Of a DNA stretch of 64,000 nucleotides, positions 8,778 to 17,274 are shown piece after piece. This DNA comes from Microtetraspora malaysiensis. GTDB lineage: Bacteria > Actinomycetota > Actinomycetes > Streptosporangiales > Streptosporangiaceae. A model generated the notes under the pieces. That model saw only the letters and a program-made list of their open reading frames with translations, did no database searches and was not told where the DNA came from. The position numbers were made by a program, and so were the translations under genes. The DNA is taken from NCBI RefSeq assembly GCF_001528665.1, contig NZ_BBYJ01000006.1, positions 186,001 to 250,000 on the forward strand. The letters are read 5' to 3'. Position 1 is the first letter of the stretch; each line of letters opens with the position of its first letter.

Positions 8778-8977
8778 CCCCGCCCCGTCTTCACGATCGT
8801 CGCGCCGCCCCCCAAGCGACCGGTACGGCTCGCGGCCGCCCCCGGCGCGACGCCGGTCGCCATAGTGCCACGACCCGCCCGTACAGCCCGGGAAGCCGCG
8901 CAGGAGCCGGGATCGGGACCACCGCCGTCGCGCGGGAACGGATCAGACCTGGGACGGATTGGCGGTAGTGTGCCCCG

Positions 8978-10324
8978 GTGCGGCGGTTGATCCCTTCTCG
9001 TCTGATACGGCTCGCGCTCGCGGCCGCGGTGGCCGCGACCATCGTCGGGGCCGTGTTCCTCCTGCTCCGGCGCCGCGCGGACCCCGCCTCCGCCAGCGTG
9101 CCCGGCCGCGCTTCAGGCCGTGTTTCAGGCCGTGCGTCCGGTCACGCGGCGGACGGCGCCATCGGCGGTGCGCCCGGGGGCGCGGCACGCCCTGACCAGG
9201 GCCGTCCGGTCCCGCGGACAGGGGGCGCACCCGGCACCGGCACGGCCGAGGTCGCACCCTTCCCGCCCGAGCCGGTCCTGGGACGGCCGACGACCGAGGA
9301 GGCCCGGCTCTTCCTCGGCCGCCGCTCGCGCGCGGCCGAAAGGCTCGAGGCGTTCGCCCAAGCGGGTGGGCCTCCGGGGGAGGGGCCGCTCGCGGACGTG
9401 CGCAGACTTGACCGGCGAACCCGCAGGCGGCTGCACCGGTTGGTGGGGGCCGCGGTGGTCGTCTGCCTGCTCGCGCTGGGGGTCCGCTACGTCGAGGCCA
9501 CGACCTTCCACGAAGACCCGCTGACCTCGGCGGACGCGCGGCACCCGGACAGCGTCCCCTGCGTCGGGGACGGCTGCCCGGGCGGCGGCGGCGCTGTGAC
9601 ATCCGCCACCGGTGGGGCGGATCCCGAGGACCATGTGCAGGCGGGGGAGAAGCCGGACCCGGCGTGCGCGCCCACCGTGGGCAGGCCCGTGGTCCGGCCG
9701 GTGCGGCCCCGGGTGACCCGCGCCGTGAACCGGCAGTGGCGGCGCATCGAGAGGTGGCTCAAGGCCAACGCGCCCAGGACGTTCCGCACGCTGCGCCCGC
9801 CCGCGAGGGCGGGGACGATCGCCGTCGCCGAGGCCCAGATGGGCGTGCGGTTCCCCGACGACCTGCGCGCCTCGCTGCTGCGCCACAACGGCTCCCGCGT
9901 CACGCCGGAGACCGGGGGCCTGCGGCTCTACCGGTACGGGATGTCCGGCGTGAAGGAGATCCGCGACACCTGGCGGCACCTGTGCCGGCAGGAGGGCGTC
10001 GACTACACCGACGATCCGCGTGACGAGTGGTGGAGCGGGCGGATGATCCCCGTCGGCGACGACCAGAACGGTGAGTACCTGCTGGTCGACTCAGTACGAA
10101 GGGACGTCGCGGGATCGCTCGCCGAGAACGGCGGAACCTTCACGGGCGGGCCGGACTGGACCTCGTACTACGCGTTGCTCAGGACCGTCGCCGACGCGCT
10201 GGTCTCGGGACAGCCGATCAAGGGCCGGCTCGCCCCCCGGGTGACGGATGGGGCGCTCGGATGGGTCGACGTGGACGACCGGGAAACGGGCAACCCGGGC
10301 ATGACCGTCGGTATGACGCCGTAG
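8978..10324 (+). CDS. Membrane-anchored SMI1/KNR4-like protein
   Basis: A 448-residue protein with a hydrophobic segment at about 9-28, a Gly/Ala/Ser/Arg-rich linker with RASGRVSGRASGHA repeats, a second membrane segment near 155-172 and a C-terminal SMI1/KNR4-type fold (about 265-440). The fold is suggested by AEAQMGVRFPDDLRASLLRHNG, WWSGRMIPVGDDQNGEYLLVD and GGPDWTSYY. SMI1/KNR4 domains occur as immunity proteins in polymorphic toxin systems and as general binding modules. No toxin gene adjoins, so no such role is claimed. GTG 8978 lies 6 nt after a TAGTGT hexamer, which suggests a leaderless transcript. Confidence 0.7.
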   Translation: MRRLIPSRLIRLALAAAVAATIVGAVFLLLRRRADPASASVPGRASGRVSGRASGHAADGAIGGAPGGAARPDQGRPVPRTGGAPGTGTAEVAPFPPEPVLGRPTTEEARLFLGRRSRAAERLEAFAQAGGPPGEGPLADVRRLDRRTRRRLHRLVGAAVVVCLLALGVRYVEATTFHEDPLTSADARHPDSVPCVGDGCPGGGGAVTSATGGADPEDHVQAGEKPDPACAPTVGRPVVRPVRPRVTRAVNRQWRRIERWLKANAPRTFRTLRPPARAGTIAVAEAQMGVRFPDDLRASLLRHNGSRVTPETGGLRLYRYGMSGVKEIRDTWRHLCRQEGVDYTDDPRDEWWSGRMIPVGDDQNGEYLLVDSVRRDVAGSLAENGGTFTGGPDWTSYYALLRTVADALVSGQPIKGRLAPRVTDGALGWVDVDDRETGNPGMTVGMTP

Positions 10325-10392
10325 AAGGCGGAGAAGGGCGGAACGGCGTACGGCCACCGCGTCGCGGTGGCCGTACCGGAACCCGCCCGCCC

Positions 10393-11013
10393 TCAGCTCG
10401 ACGGCGGGGTGACCGGCTTGCCGCCGGGCAGCACCATCGGCTTGGGGAAGCGCAGGCGGCGGATCTGCGAGGAGCGCATCGCGGCGTAGAAGCCGATGCC
10501 CTTCAGGTTCTCGTCGGGGAATTTCTGCGCGGCGGCCTGCTTCACCCGGTACCCGACGTAGAACGAGTTGCCGATGACCGCGACCATCACGATCGGCAGG
10601 GCCAGGGTGTAGACCGTCAGAACCGCCACGCGGATCTCCGGCGGGAACGGGACCACCGACAGCAGCATGATGACCAGCACCGCGGGCAGGAAGTACTGCC
10701 CGGGGAGACGCCGGGAATCGACCCAGTCCCGGGCGAACCTGCGCACGGGGCCCTTGTCACGGGGGAGGAGGTACCTCTCCTCGCCACGGAGCATGCCCTC
10801 ACGCTGCCGGGCCCGCTGCACCCGGTCCCGGTCCCGCTGCTGGCGGTAGGCTTCCTTGCGGTTGGCCGGTGCGGTAACGGGCGAGCGGCGGCGCCCCTGC
10901 GCCTCGCTCCGCTTAGGGGTGGGACGGCCCTTGCCCTGAGTCTGCTGAGGCTTAGGATCTTGGACGGAGATGGGGGTCTCGTCCGTGGTGGCCTGGTTAC
11001 GACGTCCGAACAC
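10393..11013 (-). CDS. DUF3043 membrane protein
   Basis: Conserved actinobacterial protein of unknown function. A basic, Gln-rich N-terminus (about 1-90, with QTQGKGRPTPKR and QRDRDRVQRARQRE) precedes two transmembrane helices (about 107-155) and a cytoplasmic tail with FYVGYRVKQAAAQKFP. I chose GTG 11013 (protein begins VFGRRNQ) because family members normally start MFGRR; a longer frame reaches 11055. A TAGGCT hexamer 7 nt before this GTG could be the -10 of a leaderless transcript. It is transcribed away from the psp operon. Confidence 0.75.
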   Translation of the reverse strand: MFGRRNQATTDETPISVQDPKPQQTQGKGRPTPKRSEAQGRRRSPVTAPANRKEAYRQQRDRDRVQRARQREGMLRGEERYLLPRDKGPVRRFARDWVDSRRLPGQYFLPAVLVIMLLSVVPFPPEIRVAVLTVYTLALPIVMVAVIGNSFYVGYRVKQAAAQKFPDENLKGIGFYAAMRSSQIRRLRFPKPMVLPGGKPVTPPSS

Positions 11014-11048
11014 GTCGCCCAGCCTACCGGGAGTGCAACTTAGTGACG

Positions 11049-11070
11049 CCCTCACGCGTTATGCGTAGGG
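11049..11070. promoter_or_regulatory. Near-palindrome between DUF3043 gene and pspA
   Basis: CCCTCACGC at 11049-11057 and GCGTAGGG at 11063-11070 form an inverted repeat with one bulged base and a 5-nt spacer. It sits in the divergent intergenic region and may be an operator for either gene. It matches no motif I can name. Confidence 0.25.
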
Positions 11071-11156
11071 TGAACCAAGGCGGCTTGGCCGCTTTTGGGC
11101 GACTGAATACGGCTGGGGCTACCCACGCAACCTTGAGAAGGGGACGGCCGACGCGC

Positions 11157-11954
11157 ATGAGCGTGATGAAAAGACTTTCCATGATCTTCAAGTCGAAGGC
11201 CAATAGGGCACTGGACAAGATGGAGGATCCGCGGGAGACCCTGGACTACTCCTACCAGCGCCAGCTTGAGCTGCTGCAGAAGGTGCGCCGGGGCGTGGCC
11301 GACGTCGCCACCAGCCGCAAGCGGGTCGAACTGCAGATCAACCAGCTCGAAGCCCAGGGCAAGAAACTGGAGGACCAGGGCAGGCAGGCGCTGTCCGTCG
11401 GGCGGGAGGACCTGGCGCGTGAGGCGCTGACCCGCCGCAACGGCCTCAACACCCAGATCGCCGACCTGCGGATCCAGTACAACAACCTGCAGGGCGAGGA
11501 GGAGAAGCTCACCCTCGCCAGCCAGCGGCTCCAGGCCAAGGTGGACTCCTTCCGCACCAAGAAGGAGACCATCAAGGCCACCTACACCGCGGCCGAGGCG
11601 CAGACCCGGATCAACGAGGCGTTCTCCGGCATCTCCGAGGAGATGGGCGACGTCGGCCTCGCGATCCAGCGCGCCGAGGACAAGACGGCGCAGATGCAGG
11701 CGCGCGCCGGCGCGATCGACGAGCTGCTCGCCAGCGGCGCGCTCGACGACTTCACCGGTCAGCGTGACGACATCCAGGCCGAGCTCGACCGCATGGGCGG
11801 CGGCACGGACGTCGAGCTGGAGATCGCCAGGATGAAGGCGGAGCTCGGGCAGGGTCCGGCTCCCAAGAGCGCCATCGAGGCCGGGCAGCCTGGCCAGGCG
11901 GCCCAGCAGGCGCCGCAGACCCAGCAGATTCGGCAGCCGGGGGAGGGCCTGTGA
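11157..11954 (+). CDS. pspA: PspA/IM30-family membrane-stress protein
   Basis: Phage-shock-protein-A homologue of 265 residues, almost entirely alpha-helical coiled coil. The amphipathic start (MKRLSMIFKSKANRALDKMEDP) and the segment YSYQRQLELLQKVRRGVADV are diagnostic. PspA/Vipp1 proteins are ESCRT-III-like and polymerise on damaged inner membrane. The C-terminus is Gln/Pro-rich and probably flexible. Candidate starts are ATG 11157, GTG 11163 and ATG 11166; 11157 is listed. A GAGAAGGGG stretch lies about 13 nt upstream. The gene heads a four-gene operon in which every junction overlaps. Confidence 0.92.
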   Translation: MSVMKRLSMIFKSKANRALDKMEDPRETLDYSYQRQLELLQKVRRGVADVATSRKRVELQINQLEAQGKKLEDQGRQALSVGREDLAREALTRRNGLNTQIADLRIQYNNLQGEEEKLTLASQRLQAKVDSFRTKKETIKATYTAAEAQTRINEAFSGISEEMGDVGLAIQRAEDKTAQMQARAGAIDELLASGALDDFTGQRDDIQAELDRMGGGTDVELEIARMKAELGQGPAPKSAIEAGQPGQAAQQAPQTQQIRQPGEGL

Positions 11955-12229
11955 TCGTCAGAATCATGGGAGAGGGCCAGATCCAGATAGCCGACGCCGA
12001 CCTCGACGTTCTGAACGCCCTGGACGACGAGCTTGAGGCCGCCATCGAGGCAGAGGATGAGGCGGTCTTCCGGGTCAAGCTGCACGCGCTTCTGGACAAG
12101 GTCCGTCAGGTGGGCAAGTCCCTGCCCGACGACTCGCTCGAGCCGTCCGAGCTGATCCTGCCTCCCGCCGACGCCTCGATCGAGGAAGTGCGGGACATGC
12201 TCGGCGACACCGGGCTCATCCCGGGCTGA
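11951..12229 (+). CDS. pspAA: PspA-associated protein PspAA
   Basis: A 92-residue acidic protein opening MIVRIMGEGQIQI, the signature of the small PspAA domain encoded next to actinobacterial pspA genes. It is mostly helical and has no membrane segment. GTG 11951 overlaps the pspA stop as GTGA, and its own stop overlaps the ATG of the protease gene. The expected role is as a partner or regulator of PspA at the membrane; the mechanism is not known from sequence. Confidence 0.82.
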   Translation: MIVRIMGEGQIQIADADLDVLNALDDELEAAIEAEDEAVFRVKLHALLDKVRQVGKSLPDDSLEPSELILPPADASIEEVRDMLGDTGLIPG

Positions 12230-13125
12230 TGTCCCGGACCAGGTTCGCCCCTGATCGTGGTCTGACCACCCGGATGGTCACGACCATGTTCTTGCTCGGC
12301 CTGCTCTACGTCGCGTTCATGGCCATCCTGATCGCGGTCGGAGTGCGGGCGGTCGTGGTTCTGGTGATCGCCGCGGGCTTCCTGCTGGTGCAGTACTTCC
12401 TGTCCGACAAGATCGCGTTGTTCGCGATGCACGGACGGGAGGTCTCCCCTCAGGAAGCCCCTGAGCTGCACGGCATCATCGACCGGCTGAGCGCGATGGC
12501 GGACATGCCCAAACCCAGGGTGGCGATCGCCGACTCGGACGTGCCGAACGCGTTCGCCACCGGGCGCAACCAGAAGAACGCGGTCGTCTGCGTGACGACC
12601 GGCATCCTGCGCAGGCTCGACGCGCGGGAGCTGGAAGGCGTCCTCGCCCATGAGATGTCCCACGTCGCGCACCGCGACGTGGCGGTCATGACGATCGCCT
12701 CGTTCCTCGGCGTGGTGGCCGGGCTGATGACCCGGTTCGCGCTCTACAGCGGCCTCGCGGGAGGCCGCAGGGACAACAACAACGGCCCGCCCGTCGGGCT
12801 GATCATCCTGCTGGTGTCCGGCATCGTCTACGCGGTGAGCTTCCTGCTGACGCGGGCCCTGTCCCGCTACCGCGAGCTGGCCGCCGACCGCGCGGGCGCA
12901 CTGCTGACGCAGCAGCCGTCCGCGCTGGCGAGCGCGCTCACGAAGGTGAGCGGCGAGATCGCGCGGATCCCGACGCAGGACCTGCGCGAGGCGCAGCCGT
13001 TCAACGCGTTCTACTTCGCGCCCGCCCTCTCCGGACAGAGCGTCGCGTCCCTGTTCTCCACCCACCCGTCGCTGGAGCGCCGCCTGGAGCAGCTCTCCGG
13101 CATCTCGGCCGAGCTGGGGCGCTGA
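12229..13125 (+). CDS. htpX: HtpX-like M48 zinc metalloprotease
   Basis: Integral-membrane metalloprotease, 298 residues. Two N-terminal helices (about 16-60) precede the catalytic HEMSHVAH motif near residue 140. A second helix pair follows (about 155-175 and 190-212), then the third zinc ligand in RELAADRAGA. HtpX-type enzymes degrade misfolded inner-membrane proteins. Start and stop both overlap neighbouring genes by 1 nt (TGATG), so translation is tightly coupled to the Psp proteins. This links membrane repair (PspA) and membrane proteolysis in one transcript. Confidence 0.92.
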   Translation: MSRTRFAPDRGLTTRMVTTMFLLGLLYVAFMAILIAVGVRAVVVLVIAAGFLLVQYFLSDKIALFAMHGREVSPQEAPELHGIIDRLSAMADMPKPRVAIADSDVPNAFATGRNQKNAVVCVTTGILRRLDARELEGVLAHEMSHVAHRDVAVMTIASFLGVVAGLMTRFALYSGLAGGRRDNNNGPPVGLIILLVSGIVYAVSFLLTRALSRYRELAADRAGALLTQQPSALASALTKVSGEIARIPTQDLREAQPFNAFYFAPALSGQSVASLFSTHPSLERRLEQLSGISAELGR

Positions 13126-13682
13126 TGGGCTGGTTCGACGCGCTTCTCGGCAGGTCGAAACCGGCGAAGCCGGACCTCGACGCGCTGTTCGCGTTGCCGT
13201 CGGCGGCGGTGACCCTGCAGGCGGCCACCGGGTTCACCCCCGCCGGCGTCGGGTCGGTGTGCTTCCGCGCCGCGGAGGGCGGCGCCTTCGTCCAGCTCGA
13301 ACAGGAGATCCAGGCCCTGCTCGGCACGGGCACCGAGCTGGCGCCCGACTCGTACGGCTACACCTGGCTGGTGGTCCACCGCCCCGCCGAGGACGTGGCG
13401 TCGCTGGTCACCGACCTGCACGCGGTCAACTCGACGCTGGAGGCGAACGGCTTCGGGCCGTCCCTGCTGTGCTCGCTGGTGACCTTCGCCGACCCGCGCG
13501 GCCGGCGGCTCGCCATCGTCTACCTGTACAAGCAGGGCACCTTCTACCCCTTCGCGCCCACCGGTGGCACCCAGCGGGACAACGCGCTCGAACTGCAGAT
13601 GCGCGGGGTGCTCGCGGGCGAGCTCAAGATCGAACCCGACCTCGCCCGCTGGTTCCCGGTCTGGGGCGCCCCCGGCCTGTGA
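13125..13682 (+). CDS. pspAB: PspA-associated protein PspAB
   Basis: A 185-residue soluble protein opening MGWFDALLGRSKPAKPDLDALF, typical of the PspAB family found at the end of psp operons in actinobacteria and archaea. It is followed by an alpha/beta domain with YGYTWLVVHR and LAIVYLYKQGTFYPFAP. Function is unknown; genomic linkage to PspA is the main evidence. Translation is coupled to htpX through a 1-nt overlap. The gene converges on nadA with a 27-bp gap. Confidence 0.82.
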   Translation: MGWFDALLGRSKPAKPDLDALFALPSAAVTLQAATGFTPAGVGSVCFRAAEGGAFVQLEQEIQALLGTGTELAPDSYGYTWLVVHRPAEDVASLVTDLHAVNSTLEANGFGPSLLCSLVTFADPRGRRLAIVYLYKQGTFYPFAPTGGTQRDNALELQMRGVLAGELKIEPDLARWFPVWGAPGL

Positions 13683-13709
13683 GCCGGTCGCGCGGCGCCC
13701 CCGGCCCCA

Positions 13710-14864
13710 CTACGGAAGCGCCAGCATGCGGTCGAGCGCGACCTTGGCCCAGTGGGCGGTGTCGGGGTCGACGGTGATCTGGTTGACCACCTCGCCGTCG
13801 GCGAGCGACTCCAGCGCCCACACCAGGTGCGGCAGGTCGATCCGGTTCATGGTGGAGCAGTAGCAGACGGTCCGGTCGAGGAAGGTCACGTCCTTGTCCG
13901 GGAACATCCCCGCGAGCCGCTTGACCAGGTTCAGCTCGGTGCCGATCGCCCACGACGAGCCGGCCGGGGCCTCCTGAAGCTTGCGGATGATGTACTCGGT
14001 GGAGCCGACGAAGTCGGCCTTGGTCACGACCTCGTGCCGGCACTCCGGGTGGACCAGCACGTTCACACCGGGGATGCGGGCGCGTACGCCGTCGACGCAT
14101 TCGGCGGTGAACCGGCCGTGGACCGAGCAGTGGCCCTTCCACAGGATCATCCGGGCGTTCTCGAGCTGCTCCCGGGTGAGGCCCCCGTTCGGGCGGTGCG
14201 GGTTGTAGACGACGCAGTCGTCCAGCGACATGCCCATTTCCAGCACGGCGGTGTTGCGGCCGAGGTGCTGGTCGGGGAGGAACAGGACCTTCTCTCCCTG
14301 CTCGAAGGCCCACTCCAGCGCGCGCCGCGCGTTGGACGAGGTGCAGACGGCCCCTCCGTGCCGCCCGCAGAAGGCCTTGATGTCGGCGCTGGAGTTCATG
14401 TACGTGATCGGGACCACGCGGTCGGCGAGCCCCGCGTCCTCCAGGGCGTCCCAGCACTCCTCGACCTGGTCGAAGGTCGCCATGTCGGCCATCGAGCAGC
14501 CGGCCGCCATGTCCGGCAGGACGACCTTCTGGGCGTCGGAGGTGAGGATGTCGGCCGACTCGGCCATGAAGTGGACGCCGCAGAAGACGATGTATTCGGC
14601 CTCGGGACGGGCGGCGGCCTCGCGGGCGAGCTTGAAAGAGTCGCCGGTCACATCCGCGAACTGGATGACCTCGTCGCGCTGGTAGTGGTGGCCGAGCACG
14701 AAGAGCCTGTCGCCGAGCCGTTCCTTGGCCTTGCGGGCGCGCTCGACCAGCGCGGGATCGGAGGCGAGGGGCAGCTCACCCGGACACTCCACGCCACGCT
14801 CGCTGTGCGGGTCGGCGTCCTGGCCGAGGATGAAGAGCGGAATCCCGGTCTCGGTGGTCGTCAC
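13710..14864 (-). CDS. nadA: Quinolinate synthase NadA
   Basis: [4Fe-4S] enzyme condensing iminoaspartate with dihydroxyacetone phosphate to quinolinate in de novo NAD synthesis. The three cluster cysteines are in AAGCSMAD, HPECRHE and CYCSTMNR. Substrate motifs GHHYQRDEV, TYMNSSADIKAFCG and PDQHLGRNTA are intact. GTG 14864 is preferred over GTG 14870 because the ribosome site GAAGGGGG is 7 nt upstream of it and too close to the other. nadB and nadC are not adjacent. A palindromic operator candidate lies just upstream, and the next gene along, erpA, is an Fe-S carrier. Confidence 0.93.
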   Translation of the reverse strand: MTTTETGIPLFILGQDADPHSERGVECPGELPLASDPALVERARKAKERLGDRLFVLGHHYQRDEVIQFADVTGDSFKLAREAAARPEAEYIVFCGVHFMAESADILTSDAQKVVLPDMAAGCSMADMATFDQVEECWDALEDAGLADRVVPITYMNSSADIKAFCGRHGGAVCTSSNARRALEWAFEQGEKVLFLPDQHLGRNTAVLEMGMSLDDCVVYNPHRPNGGLTREQLENARMILWKGHCSVHGRFTAECVDGVRARIPGVNVLVHPECRHEVVTKADFVGSTEYIIRKLQEAPAGSSWAIGTELNLVKRLAGMFPDKDVTFLDRTVCYCSTMNRIDLPHLVWALESLADGEVVNQITVDPDTAHWAKVALDRMLALP

Positions 14865-14883
14865 GACCACACCCCCTTCGGGG

Positions 14884-14908
14884 ACTTATCGTCGAACTGA
14901 CGACTAAT
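14884..14908. promoter_or_regulatory. Imperfect palindrome in the nadA promoter (candidate NAD-biosynthesis operator)
   Basis: Half-sites ACTTATCGTC (14884-14893) and GACGACTAAT (14899-14908) match at 7 of 10 positions, including the inner 5 bp, around the 5-nt spacer GAACT. On the minus strand it overlaps an AT-rich TAATTA -10-like hexamer just before nadA. Actinobacterial nad genes are often repressed by Nudix-related (NrtR/NdnR) regulators at such palindromes. The identity of the regulator is inferred. Confidence 0.45.
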
Positions 14909-15193
14909 AATTACACATCCTTAGTCCGTTTCGTGCCAGGGGTCGCCGGTCTCCGCGCGGGCCTGCCCGCGACCCGGCCCCACGCTCACCGGCGATCACG
15001 AGCCCGGGTGCCGCGGGGAGGGCCCGGCCGGGAATGTGTGGCGCCGAAGCGGTGTTGGTAGCGTCTATCTGGGGAGAGCTCAGGGGTGTGGCCTTCGACA
15101 AAGGCGGAAATCATCCCTTTGGGCCCACCCTGAGACGTCAGAATCCATCGACCGCTCCCGGAGGGCGGTTGACGCAGACGCGGGAGTCAGCAC

Positions 15194-15547
15194 ATGACGG
15201 TTGAGAGCAGCGAGACCACCCAGCAGGGTCTGATCCTGACTGACGCGGCCGCCGCCAAGGTCAAGAGCCTGCTGGAGCAGCAGGGCGAGGAAGGACTGCA
15301 GCTGCGCGTCGCGGTGCAGCCGGGCGGCTGTTCCGGCCTTCGCTACCAGCTCTTCTTCGACGACCGCTCCATGGACGGCGACGTCGTGTCGGACTTCGGC
15401 GGTGTCAGCGTCGTGACCGACCGGATGAGCGCGCCGTACCTGATCGGCGCCACGGTCGACTTCGTGGACACGATCGAGAAGCAGGGCTTCACGATCGACA
15501 ACCCGAACGCCACGGGCTCCTGCGCCTGCGGCGACTCGTTCAACTAG
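15194..15547 (+). CDS. erpA: A-type iron-sulfur carrier ErpA
   Basis: HesB/IscA/ErpA family protein of 117 residues with the three invariant cysteines C46 (GGCSGLRY), C110 and C112 (SCACGDSF). It accepts Fe-S clusters and passes them to apo-enzymes in the cytoplasm; NadA, the Rieske proteins and respiratory enzymes are plausible clients. It starts at ATG 15194 behind a GGGAG ribosome site. A strong hairpin follows the gene, so it is probably monocistronic. Confidence 0.92.
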   Translation: MTVESSETTQQGLILTDAAAAKVKSLLEQQGEEGLQLRVAVQPGGCSGLRYQLFFDDRSMDGDVVSDFGGVSVVTDRMSAPYLIGATVDFVDTIEKQGFTIDNPNATGSCACGDSFN

Positions 15548-15598
15548 CGGCCGCCCGCGGCCCCGGAGCAACCCTCTCGGGCCGCGCACCGCGACACG

Positions 15599-15632
15599 GA
15601 CGCCCCGTACGGCCCCTGCCGTGCGGGGCGTC
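15599..15632 (+). terminator. Terminator hairpin after erpA
   Basis: Arms 15599-15613 and 15618-15632 form a 15-bp stem (one G-U pair) closed by a CCCT tetraloop, 52 bp past the erpA stop. There is no T-run, as is usual in high-GC actinomycetes. Confidence 0.7.
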
Positions 15633-15781
15633 GGCGTGCACCGGCGCCGGTGGAGATCCCACCTGGACTCCGGTCGCGTATTCTTGCGGGGTTTGTCGGA
15701 ACGTTCATCGAGGCGTCCGCGAAGTCCTATGGAGATCCTCGAAACGTTCGTCCAGATGCTGACAACGAGGAGACTGACCCC

Positions 15782-16768
15782 GTGCGCATCGCCGTCACCG
15801 GCTCCATCGCGACCGACCACCTGATGACCTTCCCCGGCCGTTTCGGGGACCAGCTCATCGCCGAACAGCTCGACCGGGTATCCCTGTCCTTCCTGGTCGA
15901 CGAACTGCAGATCCGCCGCGGGGGGTGCGCGGCGAACATCTCGTTCGGCATGGGATGCCTGGGGCAGCGCCCCGTCCTCGTCGGCGCCGTGGGAACGGAC
16001 TTCACGGACTACCGCTCGTGGCTGGAGCGTCACGGCGTCGACTGCGAGTCGGTCTACGTCTCCGAGCTGCACCACACGGCGCGCTTCCTGTGCACCACGG
16101 ACGAGGATCACAACCAGATCGCCTCGTTCTACACCGGGGCGATGGCCGAGGCCAGGGAGATCGAGCTGGGCCCGATCGTCGACCGCCTCGGCGGCCTCGA
16201 CCTGGTCCTGATCAGCCCCAACGACCCCGACGCCATGCTGCGGCACACGGACGAGGCGCGCGGCCGGGGCATCCCCTTCGCGGCCGACCCCTCCCAGCAG
16301 CTCGCCCGGATGCCCGGCGAGGACATCCGCCAGCTCGTCGACGGCGCGGCCTACCTGTTCGGCAACGACTACGAAAAGGGCCTCATCGAGCAGAAGACCG
16401 GCTGGTCGGACGAGGAGATCCTGCAGCGGGTCGGCGTGCGCGTCACCACGCTCGGCCCGAAGGGCGCGCGGATCGACCGCGTCGGCGAGCCGAGCCTGCA
16501 CGTCCCCCCGGCTCCCGAGCTGGGTAAAGCCGACCCGACCGGCGTCGGCGACGCCTTCCGGGCCGGCTTCCTCTCGGCCCTCACCTGGGACCTGTCACTC
16601 GAGCGCTGCGCGCAGGTCGGCAACCTCACCGCGACGCACGTCCTGGAGCAGGTCGGCTGCCAGGAGTACGAGCTGAGCCAGCGCGTCTTCCTGGAGCGGT
16701 TCGGCGCCGTCTACGGCCAGGACGCCGCGGGTGAGGTCGCCGCCCACGTGAAGTGCCACTACGCGTAG
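15782..16768 (+). CDS. adoK: Adenosine kinase (PfkB family)
   Basis: PfkB/ribokinase-fold kinase, 328 residues. It is very close in wording to the mycobacterial adenosine kinase AdoK (RIAVTGSIATDHLMTFPGRF, FAADPSQQLARMPGE, VTTLGPKGA). The C-terminal PfkB signature DPTGVGDAFRAGF carries the catalytic Asp and anion hole. It phosphorylates adenosine to AMP in purine salvage. GTG 15782 is the start: GAGGAG at 15767-15772 is 9 nt upstream, and everything earlier in the frame is non-homologous. It converges on the CBS protein with a hairpin at the stop codon. Confidence 0.87.
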   Translation: MRIAVTGSIATDHLMTFPGRFGDQLIAEQLDRVSLSFLVDELQIRRGGCAANISFGMGCLGQRPVLVGAVGTDFTDYRSWLERHGVDCESVYVSELHHTARFLCTTDEDHNQIASFYTGAMAEAREIELGPIVDRLGGLDLVLISPNDPDAMLRHTDEARGRGIPFAADPSQQLARMPGEDIRQLVDGAAYLFGNDYEKGLIEQKTGWSDEEILQRVGVRVTTLGPKGARIDRVGEPSLHVPPAPELGKADPTGVGDAFRAGFLSALTWDLSLERCAQVGNLTATHVLEQVGCQEYELSQRVFLERFGAVYGQDAAGEVAAHVKCHYA

Positions 16769-16785
16769 CCGCGGCACGCGGCTAC
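16765..16785. terminator. Bidirectional hairpin between adoK and the CBS gene
   Basis: GTAGCCGCG (16765-16773) and its complement (16777-16785) form a 9-bp stem with a 3-nt loop. The stem contains the stop codons of both convergent genes, so one structure can end both transcripts. Confidence 0.6.
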
Positions 16786-17213
16786 AGACGCGGCGTGCTT
16801 TCCGCGTAGATCCTGCTGACCGCCTCGGCGAGTTTGTTCTCGGGCAGGTGGGCGGCCAGGTCGGCCTCGCTGATCACCCCGACCAGTCGGTGGTTCTCCA
16901 GCACGGGCAGCCGCCGGATCTGGTGCTCCTCCATGGTCTGGAGCGCGTCGTCCAGATCCGCGTCGGCGTCGATCCACACGGGCGTGCCCTGCGCGAGTTC
17001 ACTCGCTTTCACCTCGGCGCAGCTCTTACCGGCCGCGACACATTTGATGATGATGTCGCGGTCGGTGATGATCCCCTTGAGCCGGTCGTCCTCGCCGCAC
17101 ACCGGCAGCGAACCGACGTTGAGATCGCGCATCATCCGCGCGGCGGTGAGCAGGTTCTCGTTCTCCCCGATGCACTGCACGCCGAAGTGCATGACGTTGC
17201 GTGCGGTGGTCAT
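16782..17213 (-). CDS. Two-CBS-domain protein
   Basis: A 143-residue protein made of a tandem pair of CBS domains (about 8-65 and 75-130). The repeats are seen as LNVGSLPVCGEDDRLKGIITDRDI and HQIRRLPVLENHRLVGVISEADL. CBS pairs bind adenosyl ligands such as AMP, ATP or SAM and usually sense energy state. The layout matches stand-alone hypoxic-response-protein-1-like proteins of actinobacteria. No partner domain is fused. The adjacent adenosine kinase makes an adenylate link tempting, but the genes are convergent and not co-transcribed. Confidence 0.88.
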   Translation of the reverse strand: MTTARNVMHFGVQCIGENENLLTAARMMRDLNVGSLPVCGEDDRLKGIITDRDIIIKCVAAGKSCAEVKASELAQGTPVWIDADADLDDALQTMEEHQIRRLPVLENHRLVGVISEADLAAHLPENKLAEAVSRIYAESTPRL

Positions 17214-17274
17214 GGAATCCCCCGAGATCTCTCGATGTGCGTTTCCGGGGACCCTCTACCCAGAAGATGGGCGG

